Source: Clostridium kluyveri DSM 555 (GTDB lineage: Bacteria > Bacillota > Clostridia > Clostridiales > Clostridiaceae). From it: 64,000 nt of DNA. Positions 17,199 to 26,441 of this stretch are shown one piece after another; position 1 is the stretch's first letter; the number at the start of each line of letters is the position of its first letter. A program made the position numbers and the translations under genes. The stretch is from NCBI RefSeq assembly GCF_000016505.1, contig NC_009706.1, forward strand, positions 2,604,001 to 2,668,000, read 5' to 3'. The notes beneath the pieces were generated by a model, which saw only the letters and a program-made list of their open reading frames with translations, did no database searches and had not been told where the DNA came from.

Positions 17199-18083
17199 TC
17201 AACGGAAACGAGGAAAAAGTTCTTTTGCCGTTTCAGACATTATCTTGCTCTTCTCACCTTCGTCGAAGCCTAAGTAGCTGCTGAACTGTTGGATACTTTC
17301 AGTTACGCCTTTCTCGTAGCGCAGTGGATAATCCGTACCGAATAGGATATGTGATGTTCCTGCCAATTCTCTCAATGTAAAAAATACACTAGATGAGGTT
17401 GAGAGCGCCACATCATAATACAAACTTCTCAAGGATGCAAGAACTTCATCGCTGGACAAGCTACTTACCTTGTTTTCCTGTGCAACAGTACTCAAACGAT
17501 ATGCAATATACGGAATGACTCCTCCTGCGTGAGAAACAATCCATTTAATATTTGAGTACTTTTGGACTTTTCCGCTATAAATTAGATCCATCATGGCGCG
17601 TGTTGTATCAAATGGGAATTCATAGATGGACATATCTTTTACAAACAGAGACTCAGTCACTCCCACAGGCTTAGTGGGATGAAGTAGTACAACCGCCGAC
17701 CTTCTGTTTAACTCCGCCAAGATTTCATCCATGCGGTCATCTCCTATATAAATTCCTTTGGTGTTGCTTGGAATAGAGAATCCATCCACTTTCAGTGTGT
17801 CATATGCATAGTCAATCTCTTTTAATGCATCGTCAACAAATTCAGTGGGCAGACATGCCAGCATTCCATATTTCTTTGGATCATAAGTAACAAATTGAGC
17901 TAAAAAGTTATTCATTTGCCTGGTCACTTCAGGACTTGCTGACACAGGTAGCGAAAGTAATGCTCCTGTTATCCCCATCCTATTCATTGTCTCTTCATCT
18001 ATTTTCATGTTCCAAGGTGGCAATAATGCTGCATTAGGATTATTTTTTCCTATCACATGGTGATGTACATCAATAAAACACAT
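17199..18083 (-). CDS. Amidohydrolase-2 (ACMSD-like) family metal-dependent hydrolase/decarboxylase
   Basis: A 294-residue TIM-barrel enzyme of the amidohydrolase-2 group, which includes ACMSD and related decarboxylases. FIDVHHHV (residues 3-10) supplies the HxH metal ligands, KWIVSHAGGVIPYI the next His, and ILFGTDYPL the catalytic Asp near residue 255. AAGGAGG lies before the ATG. It follows the other amidohydrolase by 13 bases, so they are one operon, likely acting on successive steps of one substrate's breakdown, which cannot be identified from sequence. Control by the adjacent two-component system is suggested by the 11-bp repeats at 19394-19437. Confidence 0.85.
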   Translation of the reverse strand: MCFIDVHHHVIGKNNPNAALLPPWNMKIDEETMNRMGITGALLSLPVSASPEVTRQMNNFLAQFVTYDPKKYGMLACLPTEFVDDALKEIDYAYDTLKVDGFSIPSNTKGIYIGDDRMDEILAELNRRSAVVLLHPTKPVGVTESLFVKDMSIYEFPFDTTRAMMDLIYSGKVQKYSNIKWIVSHAGGVIPYIAYRLSTVAQENKVSSLSSDEVLASLRSLYYDVALSTSSSVFFTLRELAGTSHILFGTDYPLRYEKGVTESIQQFSSYLGFDEGEKSKIMSETAKELFPRFR

Positions 18084-18096
18084 ATTTATTTCCTCC

Positions 18097-19323
18097 TTAA
18101 ATTATAGTTAAGCAAACACCTTGTCGCCAAACTGATTGAACAGATAATGTATCAGAAATATTTGATGTTGGATCGCCCTTAACTAGCAATAAGTCGGCAC
18201 GAGCACCATCCACGATCCGTCCGCGGTCAATAAGTCCAAAACGCCGCGCCGGAACTGAAGTAACAGCTCTCAACACCTCAATAGGTGTCAAGCCGGCCTT
18301 GGCAAGCAATTGCAGTTCATGATGCAAACTTGCTCCGGGTACCATACCACCAACATCAGGTGTTGAAGAATCGGCACCAGCTAAAATATCCACACCGGCA
18401 TCGTGAAGTGCCTTCACTGTTTCCAAAAGATATTCTGTCTTCCCTTGTGGATAAGAATTGATGTGTTTATGAAGTGCGTTTATCCATTCTTCACTTAATT
18501 TAGAGCATACACGTTCATCCTTGGCGAACTCACCCGCGTCACTGTCTCCTATTGTGGAAGCGCCAGCGACAATAGTGGGGCACACAAACACTCCTGAATT
18601 TACAATGGTATCAATAATTTCTTTAGTATAGGGCTTGTCAATGAAAATATGCATTAATCCGTCTATTCCAGCTTTAATCGCACGTTCAGAAGCTTTAATG
18701 GTCATTGTGTGGGCAACAGCCATTTTCCCAAAACGATGAGCTTCGGCACAAGTAGCCGCAAGCACTTCATCGGTAATGTCAGGTGTACCCGGCTTCCCAA
18801 ACACCGTTCCGTCCTCAACCATAATTTTAATGTAGTTAGCGTCTTGCTCTACACGCTTTTCCACAACCTTAGCAGCCTCTTCAGGGGTTGATGCAAACTT
18901 AATTGCCTCGCTCATATCAAAGCCCTGAGGCATCTTAGGAATGGCGCTTTTCGGTATAAGCTCGTGGGGGTGACCTCCTGGAGCAGTAACTGCAAAGAAT
19001 GAGTTCAAAGCATCAGCTATATCTCTGCGCTTATCAAGCGCTTTTTTCTGCTCTTTTGACCAATACCCTTGCATTATATACGCGGTAGTAACACCAAAAG
19101 TTAAGGCAATCTTCCGGCTTTCAGGGTCAGCATGTGTATGTGCGTCAATTAAACCCGGAAGCAGTGTGCATCCTTTCGCATCAATAACTTCTGCGCCATC
19201 AGGAGCGGAACCTCCAACGTTGACAATCTTTTCTCCTTTGATTGTAACTGATTGTTTTTCGATAACACATTCGCCATCAAAGATTTTTACGTTGGTGATG
19301 AATGTGATTTTGTCTTTACCCAT
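18097..19323 (-). CDS. Amidohydrolase family protein (imidazolonepropionase/dipeptidase-like)
   Basis: A 408-residue cytoplasmic hydrolase with the composite beta-sandwich and TIM barrel of the amidohydrolase superfamily. LLPGLIDAHTHADP provides HxH; YIKIMVEDG supplies the Lys position; AVAHTM and GIDGLMHI the two later His; ILAGADSSTPDVGG the catalytic Asp. The C-terminal VDGARADLLLVKGDPTSNI is typical of the closing sandwich. Family members cleave cyclic amides, dipeptides or organophosphates; the substrate here is unknown. First gene of the operon, with AGAGG before the ATG and response-regulator-type direct repeats about 70 bases upstream. Confidence 0.87.
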   Translation of the reverse strand: MGKDKITFITNVKIFDGECVIEKQSVTIKGEKIVNVGGSAPDGAEVIDAKGCTLLPGLIDAHTHADPESRKIALTFGVTTAYIMQGYWSKEQKKALDKRRDIADALNSFFAVTAPGGHPHELIPKSAIPKMPQGFDMSEAIKFASTPEEAAKVVEKRVEQDANYIKIMVEDGTVFGKPGTPDITDEVLAATCAEAHRFGKMAVAHTMTIKASERAIKAGIDGLMHIFIDKPYTKEIIDTIVNSGVFVCPTIVAGASTIGDSDAGEFAKDERVCSKLSEEWINALHKHINSYPQGKTEYLLETVKALHDAGVDILAGADSSTPDVGGMVPGASLHHELQLLAKAGLTPIEVLRAVTSVPARRFGLIDRGRIVDGARADLLLVKGDPTSNISDTLSVQSVWRQGVCLTII

Positions 19324-19393
19324 ATTAATTACCTCTTTTCAATAATATTGTTTCTAAACACCGTTTGGTTTCTACAAGCATAGTATATGGCTG

Positions 19394-19437
19394 CAATTTA
19401 AACCGAACTTAAATGGAGTTTAAACGCAATGTAAACA
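19394..19437 (-). promoter_or_regulatory. Four 11-bp direct repeats upstream of the amidohydrolase operon
   Basis: Four contiguous 11-mers, read on the + strand CAATTTAAACC, GAACTTAAATG, GAGTTTAAACG, CAATGTAAACA. The one-turn spacing is that of OmpR/PhoB-family sites. Two very similar 11-mers precede the response-regulator gene (21255-21276). The -35 region of the operon falls next to the last repeat, so activation is likely. Confidence 0.75.
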
Positions 19438-19491
19438 AAAAGAAAAATCACAGTCAGTTAATTTAGACTGTGGTAATCGACATATTAGTTT

Positions 19492-20547
19492 TTATCTGGG
19501 TAGAAAAATAGTAAATTCCGTACCTTTTCCAATTTCACTGGTAAGAGATATTTTCCCTCCGTGTAAATCAACAATCTTTTTTACTATTGAAAGTCCAAGT
19601 CCGTTGCCACCCAAAGAACGGTCACGAGATTTATCTGCTTTATAAAACCGTTCGAAAATTCGTGGCTGATCTTGCGGTGAAATACCTCTACCTGTATCGG
19701 AGATTTTACACTCAATTTCATTTTCATTGCTTGATAATTTGACTCCTATATTTCCGTTTTCGGATGTGAATTTAATAGCATTATGAAGCAAATTTATAAA
19801 TACCTGACTTAATAAATCCTCATCGCCGCATACTATCGTCTTGTCAAGAGAAACGTCAAGTGTGATACTTTTCGCAGACCACTGTGGTTCTAGCATGAGT
19901 AAAATACTTTCAATTTGCTTGTCGATTTGATAGTTCTTTAAATTTAAATTATGATTTTCTGATTCCAAATTAGATAATCTTAATAAATTTTCGCTTAGCT
20001 TGGATAATCTTTTGCTTTCAGCTTCTATTATATTGGCATAGCGTGATATTTGGCTCTCGCTTAAATTTCCTTTTCTCAGCAGTGCAGCAAACCCTGAAAT
20101 AGAGGTTAAAGGTGACTGTATTTCGTGTGATACATCTGATATAAAACCTTGCCGCATTTTTTCCAAAGAACCTAGCTCTTTTGCCATTCTGTTGACTTCA
20201 TCTGCTACCTCATTAAAAGGGTCGAGTTCGTTTGTTTTAACAAACACATTGAAATCACCGGAAGCCATCTTGTTTATGGCTTCAATAGCTCCGCTCAATA
20301 CTTGAGAGCGTGAAAGATCAAACTTTCTTTTTTTACGGGTGAATCGCCAGTGTAATTCTAAATATATTTCCCAACCAACAAAAAATATCACAACAGAAAC
20401 GAAACTTTGAGCAATATAGAGTAGATATGAATGGTTAATTCCTGATTGACTGAAAATGAATGTGCAGATATAGTACCCACAGGTTAAACTAAGTAACGCC
20501 GAAAAAAAAATTAGCATTACTGAAGAAAAAGACCAATTTCCTCTCAC
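19492..20547 (-). CDS. Two-component sensor histidine kinase
   Basis: A 351-residue membrane kinase. Two helices near the N-terminus (about 8-30 and 36-58) with a very short outside loop, a HAMP-like linker (about 75-130), HisKA with VSHEIQSPLTSISG (phosphorylated His near 141), and HATPase_c with N box NLLHNAIKFTSENGN, G1 DTGRGIS, F box FERFYKAD and G2 GGNGLGLSIVKKI. The minimal outer loop suggests sensing within the membrane or through a partner, as in cell-envelope stress kinases. It overlaps the response-regulator gene by 4 bases (ATGA), so translation is coupled. Confidence 0.93.
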   Translation of the reverse strand: MRGNWSFSSVMLIFFSALLSLTCGYYICTFIFSQSGINHSYLLYIAQSFVSVVIFFVGWEIYLELHWRFTRKKRKFDLSRSQVLSGAIEAINKMASGDFNVFVKTNELDPFNEVADEVNRMAKELGSLEKMRQGFISDVSHEIQSPLTSISGFAALLRKGNLSESQISRYANIIEAESKRLSKLSENLLRLSNLESENHNLNLKNYQIDKQIESILLMLEPQWSAKSITLDVSLDKTIVCGDEDLLSQVFINLLHNAIKFTSENGNIGVKLSSNENEIECKISDTGRGISPQDQPRIFERFYKADKSRDRSLGGNGLGLSIVKKIVDLHGGKISLTSEIGKGTEFTIFLPR

Positions 20548-21221
20548 TTCGCCGCCTCCAATCTATAACCAAGTCCCCGAATTGTAGTAATTTTGAACTT
20601 GTAAACATGAGACGGAAATCTCTCTCTAAGACGATTTATATGAACATCAAGTGTTCGCTCGTTTCCTTCAAAATCAAGACCCCAAACCTCTTCAATCAAT
20701 CTATTACGAGAAAGGGTTTTACCATGATAGCTTCCAAGCATGAATAAGAGTTCAAATTCTTTCATGGGTATATCGTAATTTTCATTGTTACTAATGACCG
20801 TATACCTACTTTTATCCATGGCTAAATTACCTATATTAATAGTCTGTGAAGCAACTACTTTATAACGCCTCAGAAGTGCTTTTATTCGAACAAGTAGCTC
20901 ATCAACCTCGAAGGGTTTTGTTAAATAATCGTCCGCACCAAGTTCAAAGCCCTTTACTTTTTGGGAAAGCTCGCTTTTGGCGGTCAGCATTAAAATAGGC
21001 ATATCCTCATAATATCTACGTACTTGTTTGCAAAATTCGTAGCCGTCCATTTGAGGCATCATAATGTCAAGAACACAAAGGTCTATTTTTTCCTCTCCAA
21101 GTTTTTGTAATGCATCTCTCCCGTTTACAGCTTCAAACACAGAAAATCCGTCATTTTTCAATACTGTGCAAATAAGCTCTCTAATATAACCGTCATCATC
21201 TATAACTAGAACCTTATTCAA
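20544..21221 (-). CDS. OmpR/PhoB-family response regulator
   Basis: A 225-residue regulator: receiver domain (LVIDDDGYIRE acid pair; phospho-acceptor Asp in CVLDIMMPQMDG near residue 51; LTAKS; GADDYLTKPF Lys) and a winged-helix DNA-binding domain (MKEFELLFMLGSYHGKTLSRNRL…, RTLDVHINRLRERF). I choose the TTG at 21221 because GAGGAGGG lies 9 bases upstream; upstream codons reach into the promoter repeats. Own promoter carries two 11-bp repeats matching those before the amidohydrolases, so it probably autoregulates and activates them. Confidence 0.93.
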   Translation of the reverse strand: MNKVLVIDDDGYIRELICTVLKNDGFSVFEAVNGRDALQKLGEEKIDLCVLDIMMPQMDGYEFCKQVRRYYEDMPILMLTAKSELSQKVKGFELGADDYLTKPFEVDELLVRIKALLRRYKVVASQTINIGNLAMDKSRYTVISNNENYDIPMKEFELLFMLGSYHGKTLSRNRLIEEVWGLDFEGNERTLDVHINRLRERFPSHVYKFKITTIRGLGYRLEAAK

Positions 21222-21254
21222 ATCTCTCACCCTCCTCTTATGAGTGTACCCAAT

Positions 21255-21276
21255 CAATGTAAATACAATATAAACT
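21255..21276 (-). promoter_or_regulatory. Two 11-bp direct repeats upstream of the response-regulator gene
   Basis: CAATGTAAATA and CAATATAAACT (read on the + strand) lie head to tail 34 bases before the start codon. They match the 11-mers at 19394-19437, implying binding of the same regulator. Confidence 0.65.
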
Positions 21277-21434
21277 GAACCTATTTTTTTCGTTTATTAT
21301 TTTGAAAAGCCGACTCAAATCCATTATTCTATTGATATCTTTAAGCATATAATCACCACCCTAAAAATAAAATGCCATGGCAAAATTAATATAAAATTCT
21401 GCTACCACGTTATCTTAATTGAACTATTCCACAA

Positions 21435-21953
21435 TTATTTAACACTTCTTCTCTTTAAAAACTTTTCTATTCCCACTCTTACTTCTTCATCCATATCAAT
21501 ATTTGGAATTTCAATATTTTCTTCAAATCCATCCATTTCCACGCCATCAAAGCAATATAGTTTAATTAATAGTTTCCATAGGGTTTCTACTTCTTCTTTA
21601 GTAAAATCTTTGAAAATATCAGCCATAAAATTAATAATGCCCTCTCTTCCACACTTGATCATGATATCCATACCTAAATCAGTGACACATATGTTAACTG
21701 ATCTCTTATCTTTTTTACTAGGCATTATAGACACAAAATTCTTTTTTTCAAGACTTTTAATTAATTGGGTTATATTTTGTTTAGTTGTTCCTAACTTCTT
21801 AGCAATATTAATAAAAGTAGTCTCATCTTTAGGTAAGTGAAGTACTGCCAGCATTGTCGTATATTGTCTAGATGTTAACGGTTCACAATATTGATCCCCT
21901 ACAATTTGAATTTTATTTGAAACTGAAATAAGACTTGAAAATGCCTGCTGCAT
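21435..21953 (-). CDS. MarR family transcriptional regulator
   Basis: A 172-residue MarR-type winged-helix protein: LTSRQYTTMLAVLHLPKDETTFINIAKKLGTTKQNITQLI (in part) forms the HTH, SIMPSKKDKRSVNICVTDLG the wing, and terminal helices the dimer interface. It is about 25 residues longer than usual at the acidic C-terminus. No strong RBS precedes the ATG. It sits downstream of a small unknown gene in the same direction. Ligand and targets are unknown. Confidence 0.85.
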   Translation of the reverse strand: MQQAFSSLISVSNKIQIVGDQYCEPLTSRQYTTMLAVLHLPKDETTFINIAKKLGTTKQNITQLIKSLEKKNFVSIMPSKKDKRSVNICVTDLGMDIMIKCGREGIINFMADIFKDFTKEEVETLWKLLIKLYCFDGVEMDGFEENIEIPNIDMDEEVRVGIEKFLKRRSVK

Positions 21954-22024
21954 AATATGCAGTAAATAAAATCCTTTACTAAAGAGATATCAATAATGCT
22001 TAGATTATTCCAATATACTCATTC

Positions 22025-22369
22025 TTACTTTTCTAGTTTTTTTAATAAAGGTTCCATAAAAAATTCAATTGTTCTTTGCCATGATTTAAACTGCCCTTCT
22101 GCATTACCTTCTATGGTTCCCCCTGAAGAAAATACTCCTCCCATCATATTTATCGATAAGGTTTCGCTTATGGGAATAATATATGGAGCCGGCATTGGAT
22201 GGCCCATTTTATCACATGTCAGTAATTCTACATTTTGAGAAGCCTGGTTGTAATAAGGACAAACAACATTTTTTCTATTAGAAACTAATGTTATTATTAT
22301 TTTATCTGATTTGATTTTATAATCTAAAATTTCCAATTCAGTATCAAGAGATTTAAAAAGTTTTTCCAT
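22025..22369 (-). CDS. Hypothetical protein (114 aa)
   Basis: Not recognised. The first half is a beta-rich segment with KNVVCPYYNQ, a possible half zinc site; the second half is Met/Gly-rich (SINMMGGVFSSGG) and ends in a helix (WQRTIEFFMEPLLKKLEK). No signal or membrane segment. Start taken at the ATG at 22369 behind TGGTGAT. It lies between a MarR gene and an SdpI-like gene, all on the minus strand with gaps of 70-100 bases. It could be a chimera, since the two halves look unrelated. Confidence 0.5.
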   Translation of the reverse strand: MEKLFKSLDTELEILDYKIKSDKIIITLVSNRKNVVCPYYNQASQNVELLTCDKMGHPMPAPYIIPISETLSINMMGGVFSSGGTIEGNAEGQFKSWQRTIEFFMEPLLKKLEK

Positions 22370-22467
22370 GATTATCACCATAACTTCAATTAAAATTGGA
22401 AAGAACCTATTTGACGCATACGTTTAAAGTAACTCGCTCTGTATTAATATTTGTTATTTATTGTTCA

Positions 22468-22830
22468 CTATTTCCTATTTCCATCACTATCAAAAATACT
22501 TCTTAAATGTATTTCTGAAATGAAAACACCAATTAAAATAACTGGTACTATTCCAATAGATAATACAACAGCAATTAAGCCATTGAAATTATCATAAAAT
22601 ACTACAACAGATATCAAAGTCAACACAAAGTATACTGCTCCACATATAATTAGCACATTTCCACCATATATATTTGCTTCCTTCCAGGTATCTGCATTTT
22701 TCTTTGAAAGTTTAGTTCTATATCCTATACCATTATGTGGATTTACATTTGCTATACTTTTACATAAAAACCCTCCACCAATTATAACTAATGATAAAAA
22801 TATTAAATTTACAATAGCAAATATAAACAT
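22468..22830 (-). CDS. SdpI/YhfL family membrane protein
   Basis: A 120-residue protein with three membrane helices (about 1-22, 55-77, 83-105). The family signature is present after the first helix: NGIGYRTKLSKKNADTWKEAN. SdpI of Bacillus gives immunity to the SdpC toxin, but most clostridial members stand alone and their function is unproven. No SdpC-like gene is nearby. Last residues are polar. Confidence 0.82.
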   Translation of the reverse strand: MFIFAIVNLIFLSLVIIGGGFLCKSIANVNPHNGIGYRTKLSKKNADTWKEANIYGGNVLIICGAVYFVLTLISVVVFYDNFNGLIAVVLSIGIVPVILIGVFISEIHLRSIFDSDGNRK

Positions 22831-23016
22831 ACCTTTTCACATCCCCCCCTAATAAAACTTGTTGCGAAATAAATTACCGTTCCCAGAACTTGTTTACCTA
22901 TAAGTTTCTTCTCTTTTATAACACTCTGTAATCTGGGCGCTTGATTTCTTTATACCAATTTCATCACCAAAATAGACTTTAGTTTATAAAATATGTTATT
23001 AGATAATGCAGAATAC

Positions 23017-23859
23017 TTATTCTAAATGAGATTGAAAAGCTCTATGCACAATTGGATTTATGTACACAAGTGGTAATCCTAAATTATTAATTAATCTCTT
23101 ACAATTTTCAAGTGTATTTTCTTCTTTACTTGAATAATACTGTTTTACTCCCATATCCAACTTTATCAAATACTGCTCCCCATTCATAATTAATTCTTTA
23201 ATTTTAGTCAAATTATTTATTGGCTCCATCCATGATGAAAGTAATATATTATAGTCATTGAAATCTTTAATAGTTTTTAATGAACTCTTCAATTCATTAA
23301 AGTTATCATAATTTGGAATATCATTAACTAAAGGTATGGAATCGGCTGTAAAAAGTATTTTATCTTCTTTAAAAAAAATATTGATTGAACCTTTGGAATG
23401 TCCTGGAGAATGGATTATTTGCAGCGTCAGATCTTCATCCAGTTTTATTTCTTGTTTATCTTTAACTAACTCATCAACTTTTACTGATTTATTGACTAAT
23501 TCATAAAATCCCGGAACCATCCTTGACTTATATTGAACACTCAAATCTTCTATCCATTCTTGTTCTCCTTTATGTGCCATAACTTTACAACCAGTAATAG
23601 TCTTAATTTTATTGGCAGAACCGATATGGTCAGGATGTGAATGAGATAAAATTACTAAATTAATCTCATCAATACTTCTTCCTTGTTCTTTAATGTAACT
23701 AAAAATCTTTTCATAGCTATCTTTTACACCAGTATCAATTAGAGTGATTTTTTTACCAAATATAATTATTGAATTAACAAATCTAGGTAGTTTTTTCTCT
23801 GTGCTAACTGAAATCTGAAAATCATGCTTTAGTAAATGTATTTTATTTGTGATATTCAT
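23017..23859 (-). CDS. MBL-fold metallo-hydrolase
   Basis: A 280-residue metallo-beta-lactamase-fold hydrolase. VILSHSHPDHIGSANKI is the HxHxDH metal site, IIHSPGHSKGSINIF carries the next His, and ILFTADSIPL the bridging Asp; the final metal His is not obvious, as the C-terminal part is divergent. Start at 23859 with TTGGAGGAAAAGACA upstream. It follows the esterase gene (same strand, 120-base gap) and may share a transcript. Substrate unknown; glyoxalase II-like or lactonase activities are possible. Confidence 0.83.
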   Translation of the reverse strand: MNITNKIHLLKHDFQISVSTEKKLPRFVNSIIIFGKKITLIDTGVKDSYEKIFSYIKEQGRSIDEINLVILSHSHPDHIGSANKIKTITGCKVMAHKGEQEWIEDLSVQYKSRMVPGFYELVNKSVKVDELVKDKQEIKLDEDLTLQIIHSPGHSKGSINIFFKEDKILFTADSIPLVNDIPNYDNFNELKSSLKTIKDFNDYNILLSSWMEPINNLTKIKELIMNGEQYLIKLDMGVKQYYSSKEENTLENCKRLINNLGLPLVYINPIVHRAFQSHLE

Positions 23860-23979
23860 TGTCTTTTCCTCCAATTTCAAATAACATATTTTATGGTATT
23901 TAACCATCATATTTGTTGTTTATTAGTGGTTTGTTGTTTTTTTATCTGTATAGATTACGCAAGACCTGTCCACAATATA

Positions 23980-24771
23980 TTAATCCCCATAAAATTTTAG
24001 ATATTTTTCAATATTTGATTGTATATATTCAACACTGTGATTACCGGAGAATATATAATTTTGAGAATTTATGCCTTTTTCTCTTAATATTTTATGCAAA
24101 ATTGAACAGCCCTCATAAAATCTGCCTTCATCCTTATCTCCAGCATCAAGATATACATCAATATCAGAAGAAATATTATTATTTCTTGCAATATATATTG
24201 GATCATATTTTTCCCATACACCCATGTCTTTAAAATATAGCTTATCTTCATCTTCAAGTTGAAGTTCTAAAGCAGGCATATGCCCTCCTACCTTTAAAAA
24301 CATATTCTGATGTCGAAATGCATTGTGAAGAGCTGCATAACCACCGGCAGATGCCCCTCCTATATATCTTCCTTTTCTATCTTTTATAGTATTAAAAGTT
24401 TTATCTGTTAAAGGTATTATCTCTTTTATAAAGTAATCTTCATACATTCCTACATTTACAATTCTATTATTATCTCCGAAGTCAAACACCTCTTTACAGA
24501 TTAAGGATGAATTCAACCCTCGGCTGTTTTCAATCCTTGGACATACAATTATCATAGGTTTAATTTTCTCATTTTTTATCATTCGATCAGCCTTGGTGTT
24601 TATGTCCATTTGAAACATTATATTTTCATTTCCACTCCTTCCATGTAGAAAGTATAATACAGGCATAGGAGTTGAACTATCATAGCATTCAGGTAAATAT
24701 ACCAACATTGACATTTTTTTGCCAAGTATATCGCTATAAAAATTTACTTTTTCTAATTTTGATTTATTCAT
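23980..24771 (-). CDS. Esterase (PF00756-type alpha/beta hydrolase, esterase D-like)
   Basis: A 263-residue cytoplasmic alpha/beta hydrolase. VLYFLHGRSGNENIM holds the oxyanion loop, GGASAGGYAALHNAF the nucleophile Ser, DVYLDAGDKDEG the acid, and the His lies in FSGNHSVEYIQ. This arrangement fits the esterase D / feruloyl esterase-like group. No signal peptide. Start at the ATG at 24771 is preferred over a TTG 8 codons earlier. Forms a likely pair with the MBL-fold hydrolase downstream. Confidence 0.85.
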   Translation of the reverse strand: MNKSKLEKVNFYSDILGKKMSMLVYLPECYDSSTPMPVLYFLHGRSGNENIMFQMDINTKADRMIKNEKIKPMIIVCPRIENSRGLNSSLICKEVFDFGDNNRIVNVGMYEDYFIKEIIPLTDKTFNTIKDRKGRYIGGASAGGYAALHNAFRHQNMFLKVGGHMPALELQLEDEDKLYFKDMGVWEKYDPIYIARNNNISSDIDVYLDAGDKDEGRFYEGCSILHKILREKGINSQNYIFSGNHSVEYIQSNIEKYLKFYGD

Positions 24772-24795
24772 TTTTATAATCACTTCTTTCGCCAA

Positions 24796-25199
24796 AGTTA
24801 CAAAACGTGATTAAAGCATTTCTTTCAAGCTTATACCACTTCATTTAAAATCTTTAACTTAAATTGTTATGTTTATAATGTCATCTAGTATACCTTCTTC
24901 CAACTTTCAATATTAAAAGTTATAATTTTAATATTATTTAAATTACTTTTATCTGTATTTACATTATATTTTCTTCAATACCATATTTCAATAATTTTGT
25001 TATCAATTAATTCTTGCTAATTATAAAAGCACTGTTACCACATTAGGTAAAATAGTCATAGAGAGCTTTACTATAACTGTGCCTGTAAAAGGTACTACTA
25101 ATTTTTTCTTCGGAACCTCCATTTTGGTTCATTTTATTAAATCTTTACTGTGAACTAAACTTTGTTTATAGGGCATGATAGTCCTCCTCTCTAAAATTT
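24796..25199. other. Mostly gene-free stretch with two tiny ORFs
   Basis: Minus strand 25176-25129 encodes a 15-residue peptide (MPYKQSLVHSKDLIK) behind AGAGGAGG, and 25122-25021 a 33-residue one (MEVPKKKLVVPFTG...) without an RBS. Together they may be the decayed remains of one gene. The rest is AT-rich and empty. Confidence 0.3.
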
Positions 25200-25732
25200 T
25201 TAATGTACTATTTTCTCAAGCTTTTTTCTTGGACGAGCTTCTGGTGCTTCATTAGCATAACCAAGTGTGATGATACCAACTACATATTTATCAGAAGGTA
25301 TATTTAAAATGGGCCTAATTTCTTCTTGTATGAACCATCCAACCCAGCATGTACCTAATCCTAAACTATTAGCTTCAAGTAGCATATAACTTATGGAAAT
25401 CGATGTATCTCTAATTATTTGTTTAAGTTCTTCTTGTGGACTATCTTCTTTTATCAATATATCCACATTTTCTGCTATTCTACAACGTATATCTGCAACG
25501 CATACAATAAATACCGGGGCAGAAATCATCCACTGCTGATTATGAGATACTTTACCAATTTTTGTTTAATTAACTCAGACTTTACTATATTGAAATGCCA
25601 AGGCTGGGTGTTGCTGCCGAATGAAGCAAGTCTTGCACTTTCAACTAGTTGAATTATTCTCTCATCTTCAACTGGTTTATTGAGATATTTTCTTATACTT
25701 CTACGTTCTTCTATTGCCTTTATTGTATCCAT
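25200..25732 (-). pseudogene. Nitroreductase family protein, frameshifted
   Basis: FMN-dependent nitroreductase. The N-terminal part reads MDTIKAIEERRSIRKYLNKP (start 25732, GAGGAGGG upstream) and LASFGSNTQPWHFNIV, then runs out of frame after KLVK. The C-terminal part (SHNQQWMISAPVFIVCVADI, LLEANSLGLGTCWVGWF, IPSDKYVVGIITLGYANEAP) continues in another frame. One missing base near 25550 accounts for it. Otherwise the family landmarks are all present, so this is either a very recent mutation or a sequencing error. Confidence 0.85.
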
Positions 25733-25934
25733 ACCAACCCTCCTCAAATTTGAACAACACTTTACTTATTTTTTCATAGTTTCAAAGATTCTAATGGACT
25801 TCAAATCATCCTTAAAAGCACATATATAAATTTACAATAAACCTATAAGTTTTCTATACGACAGAAAATACCATAAAAATTCTCTTAAATAATACAGTGT
25901 TTTAATAAAGTACCTAATTCCATATTTTCATTTA

Positions 25935-26201
25935 TTAACTATAAATAATTTTATTAGCTTTTTCTATTTCTTTGGGTTGGATATATATTTCATAGTATTC
26001 ATTTCTACTTCCATTGATAGCTATAGGATTTCTAACTCCTTTGTGCCTTATTATCTTAGTCTTTATTTTAATCCCATTACTCATAAGTTTATATTTTATA
26101 GCACAATATTCTTCTATTTTTACAGTAAAAAAGATCATCTCCCAATGATTCTCCTTTAAACGTTGAAAAAGCTTGTTTAACAAAATATCATTTCCCTTCA
26201 T
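25935..26201 (-). CDS. DUF2007-like small protein
   Basis: An 88-residue cytoplasmic protein. Its layout (MIFFTVKIEEYCAIKYKLMSNGIKIKTK… then YYEIYIQPKEIEKANKII) resembles DUF2007-type putative signal-transducing domains with a ferredoxin-like fold, in which an early strand-helix and a late YEIYV-KE-x-KA motif are typical. AAAGG precedes the ATG. Stands alone; no partner is evident. Downstream (26289-26363) is a 24-codon ORF with AGAGGAG that looks like a remnant. Confidence 0.6.
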   Translation of the reverse strand: MKGNDILLNKLFQRLKENHWEMIFFTVKIEEYCAIKYKLMSNGIKIKTKIIRHKGVRNPIAINGSRNEYYEIYIQPKEIEKANKIIYS

Positions 26202-26441
26202 TTACCTTTACAATGCAAAAATATAAACTTGTGACACAAATTATGAAAGATACGACAGAACTAAAGCTAAAATTAAGTTACCTAAACTCTACAAAATGTT
26301 TTTTCCACGCTCGCCTGTAGAATGTCCCCATATAAGAATTTTATATTTAAGCAATGATTCCATAATAAATTACTTCTCCTCTCAATGAACCTTTATCCTT
26401 GGTTTCAATTTTTACCCATGGACATATCCATATACTCCTAG

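Noticed and set aside
19394-19437. 11-bp repeats as a CRISPR or plasmid iteron origin
   Set aside because: Units are short, degenerate and sit in a promoter; they match those before the response-regulator gene.
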